Origin: Owenia fusiformis
Taxonomy: Eukaryota; Annelida; Polychaeta; Sabellida; Oweniidae
Assembly: GCA_903813345.2 (NCBI GenBank)
Contig: CAIIXF020000010.1
Coordinates: forward strand, 13,335,181-13,399,180
Length of the DNA: 64,000 bases
Reading direction: 5' to 3'
Shown: positions 1 through 12,750 of the stretch, piece after piece
How the letters are laid out: every line of letters starts with the position of its first letter
Position numbering within the stretch: the first letter of the stretch is position 1
The notes under the pieces: generated by a model
What the model was told of the DNA's origin: nothing
Databases searched by the model: none
What the model saw: only the letters and a program-made list of their open reading frames with translations
Program-made: the position numbers and the translations under genes

Positions 1-334
1 AAGCTATACGGTCGTCGTACAGTTGCCGTTGATCAAATGTGTCTATGGCATCAGTATTACTTCACCACCTGGATTCCTATTGTAGCCAATCTCTCTATCT
101 ATGGGTAGTATGACTTGTAACATGATAACATAAATAAGTGAATGTTGCAAGACAATTTTGTTTTATTTTTATCAATCATGTACATTAAATGTTACTCTTT
201 GTTGTTGTTGTTGTAACATGCGTATAGATGTAAAATTTTCACTGTTGCTCATAAGGAATTTGCCCAAATTAGAATTCATATATGAACAGATTTGGATTTT
301 GGATTTAAAGTTGAACAATACATAGACTGTTATC
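1..334. other. gene-free flank
   Basis: AT-rich sequence with a short GTT-repeat tract near 200. I see no exon, repeat end or RNA gene here. Confidence 0.5.
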
Positions 335-840
335 AACACCCCAGTCACATTTGTCGTACGGAGGGCGTGCGTCGACCGCAGATCAATTAAATCAGTGCAT
401 TTCTGCGGCGAGCGTAGGAAAACTACGCTCGCCTTGCGGCCTCTGTACGGCGCATCCAGTTTTTTACAGGCCGCAGGGTCGCCGTAGAAATTATAACTCG
501 GAGTTATAATATTTGTTCATTTCTGAGGTCCCCGTAGAAATCAACTGGCTCAACAAGATTGAATCATTATTTGTCAATGTTTCACGATCACTTTTCATTT
601 GATATTACATCGTAGCACTATGAATAACATTTATGAATTGTCCTGATGTAAATAAATATATGTAAATAAATATATATATAATATTTATCAACAGAAATTT
701 AAAATTCACCGTGCGGCTGCCGTGGGAAATGTGACTGCAAAAGTATGAGAGCGCAGAAATTCTGCGGTGAGCGTAGAAAAGCTACTGGCCGCAGAAATGA
801 TAAACCGCACGGCGGCCGTGGGAAATGTGACTGGGGTGTT
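335..840. mobile_element. MITE family A, copy 1 (short non-autonomous DNA transposon)
   Basis: The ends are inverted repeats reading AACACCCCAGTCACATTT on the left and its complement at 823-840. A second copy with the same ends and mostly the same interior lies at 55848-56345 inside a CCT3 intron, which shows that the sequence is mobile. The interior is locally rich in CG and contains an 11-bp perfect stem (407-417 with 423-433) around a GAAAA loop. There is no transposase, so it would depend on an enzyme supplied elsewhere. I could not settle a target-site duplication. Confidence 0.8.
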
Positions 841-907
841 AGTAACGATTTCAACTTGACTATAGTGAACCAATTACTTAGATTGTATTCGGGAATGCAA
901 ATAACGA

Positions 908-1022
908 CTGTCGGCTACCGGATAAACCTACTGTTTTGTTACCAACTCATTTAAACATTAAGGGAATAGTGACAGGTAAATGAATTTCCAATAAAATAAT
1001 AGGTTAATCCGGTAGCCGACAG
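908..1022. repeat. short inverted repeat / hairpin
   Basis: Two arms of about 23 bp, built on CTGTCGGCTACCGG and its complement, are separated by about 70 bp of AT-rich sequence. It may be a tiny MITE or the ends of a deleted element. No second copy was seen in the window. Confidence 0.5.
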
Positions 1023-1419
1023 CCGAAAGTTGCATTCGTGATTACAAGCTTAGTTTTTGAATTCATATTTGTATAATCAATCAGTGCTATTGGTAATGGT
1101 ACCTTGAGCAACAGTGATTTGATCCATATTATGGAGTAGTCCGCTTAATCCACGTCCCGCCATTTGGATTGTTAGAGACCCAACAACCGTTGCAGTAGTA
1201 CTCATACAGTATGTTATGACAAGTATCCCTCATAAAGATCTGAAAATACACGGGACGCCAGTATTATATGTTCACAGTCAAATATATCCTCAAACGCAGA
1301 ATCAGATCTATAGGGGGTGACAAAATTAATAGTAACATGTACAACTAACCTACCAATCTATTCCTCACTATCTCAAATACCAAGGTGTCAAAATGATATA
1401 TTATTAATTGGTGAAGTTA

Positions 1420-2499
1420 TTAAAGGCCCCATATAAAGTTTAAACCACTTTGGCTTATATTGTAGTCTTACCCAATGTTATCAAAGTGTGATATGTGAAA
1501 CTTTTTTTTTAAATTTCAAAAAGTGGTTTTTGATAGACTTTTTGTTCCAAAATTTGTGAATTTATTTAAAACCAACTTTTAGAGGTCACTCATATCTTCT
1601 AATTAGCCACAATTTATACCAATGTATAGCATTCATCTTCCCATGTTTTTTGCCGAAAAAATTAAGAAAATCGGTTCATAAATAAGCGAGAAATGAACTT
1701 ATCAGTGCATGAAAATGGTTCTGAGAAAAATGCATTTCAAAATTTTAGTTCTCATAGAAACCAATGGTACAATGATATCTAAAACATAATTTATCCTCCT
1801 TTTTAACCTGGTTAGACAATCAACATTGGTTTTTTTATGAAAGTCTAACATATTTAGAAAAGATTGACATCGAAAAAAAAATTTCAATTTTTTTCAAAAA
1901 GTTTTTGGTACCTTAGTGACATAAATAATAAATAAATAAGCGAGAAATGAACTTATCAGTGCAAGAAAATGGTTCCGAGAAAAAGGCATTTCAAAAGTTT
2001 AGTTCTCATAGAAACCAATGGAACAATGATATCTAAAACATAATCTATTTTTCCTTTTAACTTAATTAGACAATCCATATTGATTGATTATTGAAGTCTA
2101 GCATATTGAGAAAAGATAGACATCGAAAAAAAGTTTTCAATTTTTTCAAAAAGTTTTTGGTACCTTTGTGACATCACTAATGTTTCAAAATATTTTTGAT
2201 ATGCTAAAACATTGAAGTGGCCCATTAAATATGGCATTTTATTATTGAAATAGTGTGTCCTTTGTCCAATCTTTGCATTGGTGTTAAAAGGATAATCTTT
2301 TTTGAAATGCATTGAGAAATATTTGATGATTAAAAAATTTCAAATATTTGAAAATTTGAATATTTGAGAAATGAAATGCTCACAACTTTTTTTTCAAAAA
2401 ATTGTTTTTTTCAAAAATATCTAAAATAACTTTTTAAGTCATGACAAATAGTAAATGAATGATAAAAAAATATTTTCAAACTTTAGACGGGGACTTTAA
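1420..2499. mobile_element. DNA transposon-derived element with TIRs and internal duplication
   Basis: The left end TTAAAGGCCCC and the right end GGGGACTTTAA form imperfect terminal inverted repeats that extend into AAAGTTT on both sides. A segment of about 254 bp is repeated in tandem inside (1681-1934 and from 1935). The right-hand 320 bp recurs at 17681-18001. No transposase frame is visible, so this is a non-autonomous element. Confidence 0.6.
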
Positions 2500-2663
2500 A
2501 GCTTGTTTTGGAAGAGTACTTACAGTTTTTATTTGCCACCTATCGTAAAATCTGGTGGTTTGTCTTACATAAATCCAGTCTGCTGGTAGGCCACCGATCC
2601 TCTGAGGGTAAGGCCCATACAAATCCCAACTTAAATAAAGAGGCATGAACATTCCATTTTATT

Positions 2664-3186
2664 CACTGGTGATCCGCTCGATTACGCTGGTTACCGAAAC
2701 GGCTCGTTTCGGTAACAAAATGTCGGAACGTCGAAGGTACGATTTTTCTTTTATCCTTATTTCACGCGTTGTAGGCAGAATCCCCACGACGTTTTTTCTC
2801 ACAAATGTGTATCAGTATCATATGTTTTAGAAAATAAACATGTTTGCGAAAACATAGCTCAGAAGACAACAGAATCGTCGATTTAATTCCTCACTTAAGT
2901 TACATAAACGGTTTGGGTTAAAAGTGCAGATCTTAACTGTTTTTCGAAATGCCGTTTATGTATCTTAAGTGAGGAATTAAATCGACGATTCTGTTGTCTT
3001 CTGAACTATTTGTTCGCAAATATGTACATTTTCTTAAACATATGATACTGATACAGAAATGTCGTGGGAATTCTGCCTACAACGTGTGAATAATGAAAAA
3101 AGAAAAATCGTACCTTCGATGTTCCGACATTTTGTTACCGAAACGAACCGTTTCGGAAACCAGCGTAATCGAGTGGATCACCAGTG
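2664..3186. mobile_element. foldback MITE family B, copy 1
   Basis: This 523-bp element is almost wholly palindromic: arms of about 250 bp face each other across a short loop near 2915-2955. Its ends read CACTGGTGATCC and GGATCACCAGTG. It is flanked by a 5-bp target duplication, TTATT (2659-2663 and 3187-3191). Related copies lie at 15128-15598 and 59175-59476. No protein is encoded; short open frames inside are read-through of the palindrome. Confidence 0.9.
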
Positions 3187-3800
3187 TTATTGTTATTCTA
3201 TGATTTTAATGTAATTTAAGGCTGACAGGTCAATCGGAAATTACGAATGTCTTTGCAATATTTGCATTCACCAAACATTGTAGATGTCAATGCCAAAATT
3301 TGTTGGCGCCAAAAATGTTGTATTTCCCAAAAGAATTTTTCATACAAAATAAAAATCAAGCTAAAAGCTCTTCTATAAATGAACTTATGTACTTTCAAGA
3401 GTAGGTATCGCGAAAACCCATTGAAATCAATCAAAATAATCTACAATTTCCAATTCAACTTGTTTTTGTCGTCAGCATTCATATTTCAAGATGTACTACA
3501 AATACCAATAAGTGATTCTGCAAAACAATAGAAAACTGCTTGACCTGGTATTACTCAAAAATAATTTCAGTCCATAATTTTGCCTAGCCTATAGGATAGT
3601 GTTATCATTATAACTATGTTACCACAGTTTGCACAAACATTCAAGAACATGCAAAAATTTCTGAACGGATTCAAAGAAAATCTGATAGGCGAGATTTTAA
3701 AGTTCGATATGTCAAAACCTAGCTGAAAACATATAATAGCTTCCAGAAAACAAGATGGTCATCCAAATTCAGCATTTGTTTTGTTTAAATCAGTACTTAC
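3187..3800. other. gene-free stretch
   Basis: AT-rich sequence lies between foldback element B and the possible lectin-like exon. No motif, repeat or convincing exon was seen. Confidence 0.4.
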
Positions 3801-4006
3801 TGCCCCTCTTCTCTGTCATCTCCTGGGTTATTTTCAGGTTGCCAAGGGGACCACTGCCACCCAAACACAGTCCATCTCCAAAATTGAAACGAGAATAAAG
3901 CATCGGTCCCTGAATAAATGCCTTTGGAAGTGAGTGTATACATGATGAAGCATCCTGAATGTAAGCCCCTGCTGATCCCTGCTGGCTCGGGTTCACTAGA
4001 GCTCAA
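3801..4006 (-). CDS. possible C-type-lectin-like exon fragment (orphan)
   Basis: On the minus strand an open stretch of about 68 codons ends at a strong splice donor, GTAAGTACTG (3791-3800). Its last part is rich in tryptophan and reads WQWSPWQPENNPGDD, which resembles the W-x-PxxPNN-G-D calcium-binding stretch of C-type lectin domains. No acceptor upstream and no partner exon downstream was found: the Helitron-like stack begins at 4042, right where the acceptor would be sought. It could be a decayed exon, an exon cut off by the insertions, or chance. A different frame is also open across most of the segment, which lowers confidence. Confidence 0.25.
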
Positions 4007-4097
4007 ACCTTCAGATTTGCCTATATTCGAAGAACAAATTATTAGACTCCAGATGAAAATCTGGAGTCTATTGCTTTTGCCAGTTTTCTTTTTATTA

Positions 4098-5872
4098 TTA
4101 GACTCCAGATTGAAAATCTGGAGTCTATTGCTTTTGCCAGTTTTCTTTATTATTATTATTATTATTCCTCCTCACCAAATTTCTCGTCAACTATAACAGC
4201 TTACTTAATCCAACTTACATGGTTAACTAAGGACTGTATCCGGCTTTCTGGGAAATTAGGTCAAATTTCTATCTAGGTCATAGGTCAAGAACTAGGTCAA
4301 ATCGTTGATTTTCACTAATTCACCACTTTTCTCAGTCATCTTTCAATATTTTTGCTCCGGGTTTTTTTCATCATGTTCCTTGGAAAAAACGCTAATTCCG
4401 TAAGGCAAATCATTTTTTGATTACTCTTACCGATTTTGAGATATTGCGTCCGAAAAGTAGGTCAGAACAAAAAACTCTCCAAATTCAACATAAAAGTTAT
4501 GAAATAAGTGTAGAATGATCTCAGGAATCCGAATCTGCAAACCAAATTTCGATCCGACTTCCGGTCCGGAAGTTATGGCGTTTTGAAAGCTCAAAAATCG
4601 CTAAATTTGGTGCCTATGTTAAGTCAATGGGAAAAAAGACTTTTTCGAAGTGTAAAATACAGGATATAGACTGAGTACAGCTTAACATAATGAATGCTTA
4701 TAAAAGAAGGGGACCTCAAAAGCTACATAGTTTCAAAATTTGGACACCAAAATGCCTAGGTCAAAATCTAGGTCAAATTCATAGTGTTTCCTTATTTTTA
4801 CGATTCTGACACTACACTTGAATAACTTACTTCCAAATTTTGTATACAGGTAGCAAAGAGTGTGCTAATAGTGTTAGCCTTTTGCCGTCAGAAAGTATTT
4901 TGACCCACTTTTGAGATATGGTGTCCGAAAAGTAGGTCAAAATAAAAAATTCTCCAGATCCAACGTATGAGTTATGAATTAAGGGTAGAATTTTCTCAGG
5001 AATCCGAATCTGCAAACCAAATTTCGATCCGACTTCCGGTTCGGAAGTCATGGCGTGTCCAAAAAGTAGGTCAAAATAAAAAATTTCCAAATTTAACGTA
5101 TGAGTTATGAATTAGGGATAGAATTTTGTCAGGTATCCGAATCTGCAAACCAAATTTCGATCCGACTTCCGGTTCGAAAGTTATGGCGTTTTGAAAGCTC
5201 AAAAATCGCTAAATTTGGTGCCCCATGTTATGTCAATGAGAAAAAGGATTTTTTGAAGTGTAAAATACCAGATATAGACTGAGTACAGCTTAATATTCTG
5301 AAAGCCTATAAAAGGAGGGGACCTCGAAGACTATCTAGCTTTAAAATTTGGACGCAAAAATGCCTTGGTCAAAATCTAGGTCAAATTCATAGTTTTTCCT
5401 TATTTTTGCGATTCTGACATTACACTTTAAGGATTTGCTTCAAAATTGTGTATACAGGTAGCAAAGAGTGTGCTTATAGTGTTAGCCTTCTGCCGTCAGA
5501 AAGTCTTTTGACCCACTTTTGAGATATGGTGTCCGAAATGTAGGTCAAAATAAAAAATTCTCCAAATTTAACGTATGAGTTATGAATTAAGGGTAGAATT
5601 TTCTCAGGAATCAGAATCTTTAAACCAAATTTCGATCTGACTTCCGGTTAGATAGTTATAGCGGTTTGAAGTCTCGAAAAGTCGATATGATGATATCCCC
5701 ATGTTAAGCTAATAGAGTCGAAGATAGCCTTCTTAAAAGTTGTCTAAATGTCTATATTCTAGCTGACTCAGCTTATTCTGAATGACTCAGCTTACAAGTT
5801 CTGGATGACTCAGCTTAAACAAAGTTTGAAATCTGGAGTCTTAAATTGAACTTGTTCAATTTACATGTCTAG
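4098..5872 (+). mobile_element. Helitron2/Helentron-like element E2
   Basis: A complete unit: palindromic 5' tip at 4100, TTA microsatellite at about 4147-4167, body, then ATCTGGAGTCT, the AAATTGAAC/GTTCAATTT hairpin and terminal CTAG (5869-5872). The body has repeated segments of about 600 bp built on GGTCAAAATCTAGGTCAAA and on a GATCCGACTTCCGGTTCG block. It has no minisatellite core like the other copies. No protein frame is convincing. Confidence 0.55.
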
Positions 5873-5884
5873 TTATTATTATTA

Positions 5885-5990
5885 TTAGACTCCAGATTTC
5901 ATCTGGAGTCTATTGCTTTTGCCAGTTTTCTTATTATTAGACTCCAGATGAAAATCTGGAGTCTATTGCTTTTGCCAGTTTTCCTATTAT

Positions 5991-6022
<32 letters not shown>

Positions 6023-9000
6023 TCCGAACACTTTTTCTCAGCAACTAAAAGGACTTACTTAGATCTGCTAACATAGTCAACTAGGTAATGAAACCTAGTT
6101 TCTGGGAAATTAGGTCAAATGTTTATCTAGGTCAAAGGTCAAGAACTAGGTCAAATCGTGGGTTTTCACTATTTTACAAGTTTTCTCAGTCGTCCTTCGG
6201 TATTTTTGCTCCGGGTTTTTTTCATCATGTTCCTTAGAAAAAAAGCTAATTCCGTAAGGCAAATTGTTTTTTGATTACTTTTACCGATTTTGAGAAATGA
6301 CGTCCGAAAAGTAGGTCAGAACATAAAAAAGTTCTCTAAATTCAACGTGTGAATTATCAAATAAGTGTAGAATTATCTCAGGAATCCGAATCTGCAAACA
6401 AAATTTCGATCCGACTACCGGTTCAGAAGTTATAGCATTTTGAAATCTCAAAATCGCTAAATTTGGTGCCCCATGTTAAGTCAATGGGGAAAAAGACTTC
6501 TTCGAAGTGTAAAATACGAGATATAGACTGAGTACAGCTTAACATAATGAAAGCCTATAAAAGAAGGGGACCTCGAAGGCTATCTAGCTTTAAAATTTGG
6601 ACAGCAAAATGCCTAGGTCAAAATCTAGGTCAAATTTATAGCATTTTCTTATTTTTACGATTCTGACACTACACTTAAATAATTTGCTTCAAAATTTTGT
6701 ATACAGGTAGCAAAGAGTGTGCTTATAGTGATAGCCTTTTGCCGTCAGAAAGTATTTTGACCCACTTTTGAGATATGGTGTCCGAAATGTAGGTCAAACT
6801 AAAAAGTTAACCAAATTTAACATATGAGCTATGAAATAAGTGTAGAATTTTCTCAGGAATCTGAATCTGCAAACCAGATTCCGATTCGACATCCGGTTCG
6901 AAAGTTATGGCGTTTTGAAAATTTTGAGAAAAATCGATCTGTTGATATCCTGATAGAAAGTCAAGGAAAAAAGATTTTTTTGAAGTGTAAAATACGAGAT
7001 ATAGATTGAGTACAGCTTAAGATAATGAATTCCTATAAAAGAAGGGGACCTCAAAAGCTACCTAGTTTCAATATTTGGACACCAAAATGCCTAGGTCAAA
7101 ATCTAGGTCAAATTCATAGTTTTTCCTTATTTTTGCGATTCTGGCACTACACTTTTAGGATTTGCTTCAAAATTTTGTATACAGGTAGCAAAGAGTGGGC
7201 TAATAGTGTAAGCCTTTTGCCGTCAAAGAGTATTTTGACCCACTTTTGAGATATGGTGTCCGAAAAGTAGGTCAAAATAAAAAATTCTCCAAATTTTACA
7301 TATGAGTTATGAATTAAGAGTAGAATTTTCTCAGGAATCCGAATCTGCAAATCAAATTTCGATCCGACTTCCGGTTCCAAAGTTATGGCGTGTCCAAAAG
7401 TAGGTCAAAATAAAAATTCGCCAAATTTAACGTATGAGTTATGAATAAGGGGTAGAATTTTGTCAGGAATCCGAATCTTTAAATTAAATTTCGATCCGAC
7501 TTCCGGTTTGAAAGTTATGGCGTTTTGAAATTTCGAGAAAAATCGATCTGATGTTATCCTGATAGAAAGTCAAGGAAAAAAGATTTTTTTGAAGTGTAAA
7601 ATACGAGATATAGATTGAGTACAGCTTAAGATAATGAATTCCTATAAAAGAAGGGGACCTCAAAAGCTACCTAGTTTCAATATTTGGACACCAAAATGCC
7701 TAGGTCAAAATCTAGGTCAAATTCATAGTTTTTCCTTATTTTTGCGATTCTGGCACTACACTTTTAGGATTTGCTTCAAAATTTTGTATACAGGTAGCAA
7801 ACAGTGTGCTTATAGTGTTAGCCTTTTGCCGTCAGAGAGTATTTTGACCCACTTTTGAGATATGGTGTCCGTAAAGTAGGTCAAAATAAAATGAGTTATG
7901 AATTAAGGGTAGAATTTTCTCAGGAATCCAAATCTGCAAACCAAATTTCAATCTGACTTCCGGTCAAAAATTCCTTCTTACCTACCTACTTACCTACTCG
8001 GCTACCTACTTAGCTACCTACTCAGCTACCTACTCAGCTACTTACTCCGCTACCTACTCAGCTACTTACTCAGCTACCTGCTCAGCTGCTTACTCAGCTA
8101 CCTACTCAGCTACTTACTCAATTACTTAATCATCTACTTACTCAGCTTCCTACTCAGTTACTTACTCAGCTCTTTACTCAAGTAAATCAATCTGGAGTCT
8201 TAAATTGAACTTTGTTCAATTTACAAATCTAGTTATTCTTTCTTCCTCTTCCTCCTTCCCAGATTTCTCGCCAACTAGAAGAGCTTACTTTAAGCTGCTT
8301 ACATGATTAACTAGGGAATGTATCTGGGATGATGGGAAATTAGGTCAAATTTTTATCTAGGTCAAAGGTCAAGAACTAGGTCAAATCCAGTACTTTGTCA
8401 CTTTTTCCCATTATCTCGGTCGTCCTTCAATATTTTTGATCCTGGTTTTTTTCATTGTGTTCCTCATAAAAAAGTAGAAAACCTAGGGTCGATTTAGTTT
8501 TTTGGTATCTCAAACCGATTTCGAGATATCAGTGTCCGAAAACGAGGTCCAAAAAAAATTTCTTCGAATCCAATGTCCAGGATATTAGTCTTATAGGAAA
8601 TTTTCTCAGGATTCCGAATCTGAAAACCAAATTTCGATCTGACTTCCGGTTCAGAAGTTATGGCGTTTTAAAAATTCAAAAATCGCTAAATTTGGTGCCC
8701 CATGTTAATTCAATAGGAAAAAATATTTTTTTGAAGTGTAAAATACGAGATATAGACTAAGCACAGCTAAACATAATGGAAGCCCATAAAAGAAAGGGAC
8801 CACAAGACCTTCTTTTCATAAAAATTTGGACACCAAAATGCCTAGGTCAAAATCTAGGTCAAATTCAAAGTTTTTCCTTAGTTTTGCGATTCTGACACTA
8901 CAGATTAATTATATTCTTCGAAAATTTGTATACATGTAGCCAAGAGTGTGCTAATAGTGTTAGCCTTTTGCCGTCAGGAAGTATTTTGACCCACTTTTGA

Positions 9001-9984
9001 GATATGGTGTCCGAAAAGTAGGTCAAAATAAAAAATTCTCCAAATTTTACATATTAGTTATGAATTAAGAGTAGAATTTTCTCTGGAATCCGAATCTGCA
9101 AACTAAATTTCGATCCGACTTCTGTTTCCAAAGTTATGGCGTGTCCGAAAAGTAGGTCAAAATAAAAATTCGCCAAATTTAACGTATGAGTTATGAATAA
9201 GGGGTAGAATTTTGTCAGGAATCCGAATCTTTAAATCAAATTTCGATCCGACTTCCGGTTTGAAAGTTATGGCGTTTTGAAATTTCGAGAAAAATCGATC
9301 TGATGTTATCCTGATAGAAAGTCAAGGAAAAAAAATTTTTTTGAAGAGTAAAATACGAGATATAGATTGAGTACAGCTTAAGATAATGAATTCCTATAAA
9401 AGAAGGGGACCTCAAAAGCTACCTTATTTCAATATTCGGACACCAAAATGCCTAGGTCAAAATCTAGGTCAAATTCATAGTTTTTCCTTATTTTTGCGAT
9501 TCTGGCACTACACTTTTAGGATTTGCTTCAAAATTTTGTATACATGTAGCAAAGAGTGTACTAATAGTGTTAGCCTTTTGCCGTCAGAGAGTATTTTGAC
9601 CCACTTTTGAGATATGGTGTCCGTAAAGTAGGTCAAAATAAAATGAGTTATGAATTAAGGGTAGAATTTTCTCAGGAATCCAAATCTGCAAACCAAATTT
9701 CAATCCGACTTCCGGTCAAAAATTCCTACTTACCTACCTACTTACCTACTCGGCTACCTACTTAGCTACCTACTCAGCTACCTACTCAGCTACTTACTCA
9801 GCTACCTACTCAGCTACTTACTCAGCTACCTGCTCAGCTGCTTACTCAGCTACCTACTCAGCTACTTACTCAATTACTTAATCATCTACTTACTCAGCTT
9901 CCTACTCAGTTACTTACTCAGCTCTTTACTCAAGTAAATCAATCTGGAGTCTTAAATTGAACTTTGTTCAATTTACAAATCTAG
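5885..9984 (+). mobile_element. Helitron2/Helentron-like element E3 (interrupted by E4)
   Basis: The 5' tip starts at 5887. The body from about 8233 begins with the same CTTCCTCCTTCCCAGATTTC start as the E1 body, which marks E1 and E3 as the same subfamily. It ends at CTAG (9981-9984). Element E4 splits it after the first 50 bp. The last 1 kb (about 8961-9984) is nearly the same as the last 1 kb of E4 (7209-8232), suggesting conversion or a recent local duplication. A 12-bp tandem tract lies at about 9722-9935. Confidence 0.5.
5937..8232 (+). mobile_element. Helitron2/Helentron-like element E4 (innermost)
   Basis: Complete unit: 5' tip AGACTCCAGAT at 5939, a TTTC microsatellite at about 5995-6024, repeated GGTCAAA-type body segments, a tandem tract of 12-bp CTACTTACTCAG-like units at about 7975-8180, then the 3' ATCTGGAGTCT, hairpin and CTAG (8229-8232). 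A 74-codon open frame occurs at 7025 and 7634 and again in E3 at 9386. It is shared because the segments are duplicated and matches no family I know. Confidence 0.55.
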
Positions 9985-12210
9985 TTATTATTATTATTAT
10001 TATTATTCTTCCTCCTTCCCAGATTTCTCACCAACTAGAAGAGCTTACTTTAAGCTGCTTACATGATCAACTAGGGAATGTATCTGGCTTTCTGGGAAAT
10101 TAGGTCAAATTTTTATCTAGGTCAAAGGTCAAGAACTAGGTCAAATCCAGTACTTTGTCACTTTTTTCAATTTTCTCGGTCGTCCTTCAATATTTTCAAT
10201 CCGGGTTTTTTTCATTGTGTTCCTCATAAAAAAGTAGGGGAAAATAGGTCGATTTAGTTTTTTGATATCTCAAACCGATTTCGAGATATCAGTGTCCGAA
10301 AACGAGGTCCAAAAAAAAGTTCTCCCAATTCAATGTCCACGCTACTGGTCTTGTAGGAAATTTTCTCAGGATTCCGAATCTGAAAACCAAATTTCGATCC
10401 GACTTCCGGTTCGGAAGTTATATCGTTTTGAAAGCTCAAAAATCGCTAAATTTGGTGCCCATGTTAAGTCAATGGGAAAAAAGATTTTTTTGAAGTGAAA
10501 AATACGAAATATAGACTGAGTTCAGCTAAATATAATGGAAGCTTTTAAAAGAAGGGGACCTCAAAAGCCATCTAGCTTAAAAATTTGGACACAAAAATGC
10601 CAAGGTCAAAATCTAGGTCAAATTCAAAGTTTTTCCTTATTTTTGCGATTCTGACACTACACTTTAATTATATTCTTCGAAATCGTGTATACATGTAGCC
10701 AAGAGTGTGCTAATAGTGTTAGCCTTTTGCCGTCAGGAAGTATTTTGACCCACTTTTGAGATATGGTGTCCCAAAAGTAGGTCAAAATAAAAAAATCTTC
10801 AAATTTAACTTATGAGTTATGAATCAGGGGTAGAATTTTGTCAGGAATCCGAATCTGCAAACCATATTTCGATCCGACTTCCGGTTCGGAAGTCATGGCG
10901 TGTCCAAAAAGTAGGTAAAAATAAAAAAATTCTAAATTTATCGTATGAGTTATGAATTAGGGGTAGAATTTTATCAGGAATCCGAATCTGCAAACCAAAT
11001 TTCGATTCGACATCTTGTTCAGAAGTTATGATGTTTTTAAAGCTCAAAAATCGCTAAATTTGGTGCCCCATGTTAAATCAATGGGACCGAATAATTTTTT
11101 GAAGTGTAAAAATACAAGATATAGAATGAGTACAGCTAAACATAATGAAAGCCCATAAAAGAAGGGGACCTCAAAAGCTACTTTCCTTCAAAATTTGGAC
11201 ACCAAAATACCTAGTTCAAAATCTAGGTCAAATTCTTAGTTTTTTCTTATTTTTGCAATTCGGACACTACACTTCAATGATATTCTTCGAAATTTTGTAT
11301 ACATGTAGCAAAGAGTGTGCTTATAATGTTAACTTTTTGCCGTCAAGAAGTTTTTAGGCCCACTTTTGAGATCTGGTGATCGAAATGTAGGTCAAAATAA
11401 AAAGTTCTCCAAATTTAACGTATGAGTTATGAATTAGGGGCATAATTTCCTAAGGAATCCGGATCTGAAATTAAAATTGCAATCCTACCCCCAGTTAAGC
11501 CATTTTGAAGTTTGAAATTCGCACTTGCCAGTATTCACGATGCAGATTGATCAAATAAACTTTCAAAAATTCCTACATACCCTACTTTACCTCCCTACCT
11601 ACTCAGCTACTTATTTGACTACTTACTCAATTGCTTAATTAGTTATTACTTACTTAGCTACTCACTCAGCTACTAACTCAGGTACTTACTCAGCTACTTA
11701 CTCAGCTACCTACTCAGCTTTTTACCCAGTTACTTACTCAGCTACTTACTCAACTACTACTAAGGTACTTACTCAGCTAATTACTCAGTTACTTACTCAG
11801 CTCTTTACTGATCTATCTAGGTAAAATAAATCTGGAGTCTTAAATTGAACTTCTTCAATTTCACAAATCTAGTTTTTTTTACTATTGATGGACCAAAGCA
11901 ACCCTTATATTAGGCTTTTGTTAACGAAGAGCTGTTGGATAAGTGCCTTAGCATGTCCATGTGAAGGGGGTTGCAAAAGTTATGCAACGCTTTGTATTCT
12001 CAAAATCCACTAGATTATATCAAATGATATCAATATTTCAATGATACGGAATTCAGTTCTCCGACATCATCCGTATACCTCTAGTATACGACGTCTAACT
12101 ATACGATTGTCCAAGATCATTTGATATGTTTCGTGAAATATAGACTTTAGGTGCACAATACGTTTTGCATATTACTCGACTGAATCATTGAATAACTGTG
12201 TGTCGCGCAA

Positions 12211-12610
12211 AGCAATGGAAATATAAGTCTGTCAAACCTACAAAATAAATAATCAAAAGACCACAGAGTAAAATAGTTCACGAAAAAATATTCATATTTT
12301 TGGTTTAAAACGTTTGTACATCTAATACAAATTAGCTTTATTTGCAATGGACTCTTGTTATTTAGGGATTTTCAGCTAGGATTATTTTTTCTGATAATAT
12401 GTCAAAAAAACATTTGTTAGCAAACAACATGCAATCAAAAAAAAACGTTTGCATCTGAAATATGAAGTTTTACTGCACTGTGGCATCCTTGCTGCAAGGG
12501 TATTTTAAAAGTAATTTAAGCATAAATGAAGTCCTTTGAAGAAGGATGGCACTGTGGTCATTTGATTGTTTATTTTTTAGGTTTGACAGACTTGTATTTT
12601 ACTGCCTTGG
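12211..12610. repeat. imperfect inverted repeat
   Basis: About 55 bp at 12211-12266 reappears inverted at 12552-12610; the shared core is GTTTGACAGACTT near a TGTGGTC end. The spacer is about 285 bp of AT-rich sequence. It is probably a degraded foldback element. Confidence 0.5.
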
Positions 12611-12750
12611 ACTGTAAAATATGTCTCATATACAAATATATGTTATTTAGAGAGTATCCTGAAGAAAAAGAAAACATTCATGGCAAAGGCGCGTTACTTG
12701 AAACATTGATCAACTCACCTTTTGTATCATATTTCGCTTCTGCAGGCGGT

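Larger units (their letters stand above)
4042..11872 (+). mobile_element. Helitron2/Helentron-like element E1 (outer, interrupted)
   Basis: The 5' end is a short palindrome starting AGACTCCAGAT at 4044. The body resumes at about 9985 and ends at CTAG (11869-11872). The 3' end has the subterminal motif ATCTGGAGTCT, which is complementary to the 5' tip, then a hairpin and CTAG followed by T. Asymmetric inverted ends plus a 3' hairpin are the published architecture of Helitron2/Helentron elements; assignment here is by that architecture only. No Rep/helicase frame is present, so the copy is non-autonomous. E2 and E3 (with E4 inside it) sit in the TTA-repeat tract just inside its 5' end. A 12-bp tandem tract (CTACTTACTCAG-like) lies near 11575-11820. 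Confidence 0.55.

Noticed and set aside
7025-9610. A 74-codon open frame kept in three places (7025, 7634, 9386)
   Set aside because: The copies are recent duplicates of the same non-coding element segment; no family resemblance, and other copies (11145) are diverged in length and sequence without a coding pattern.
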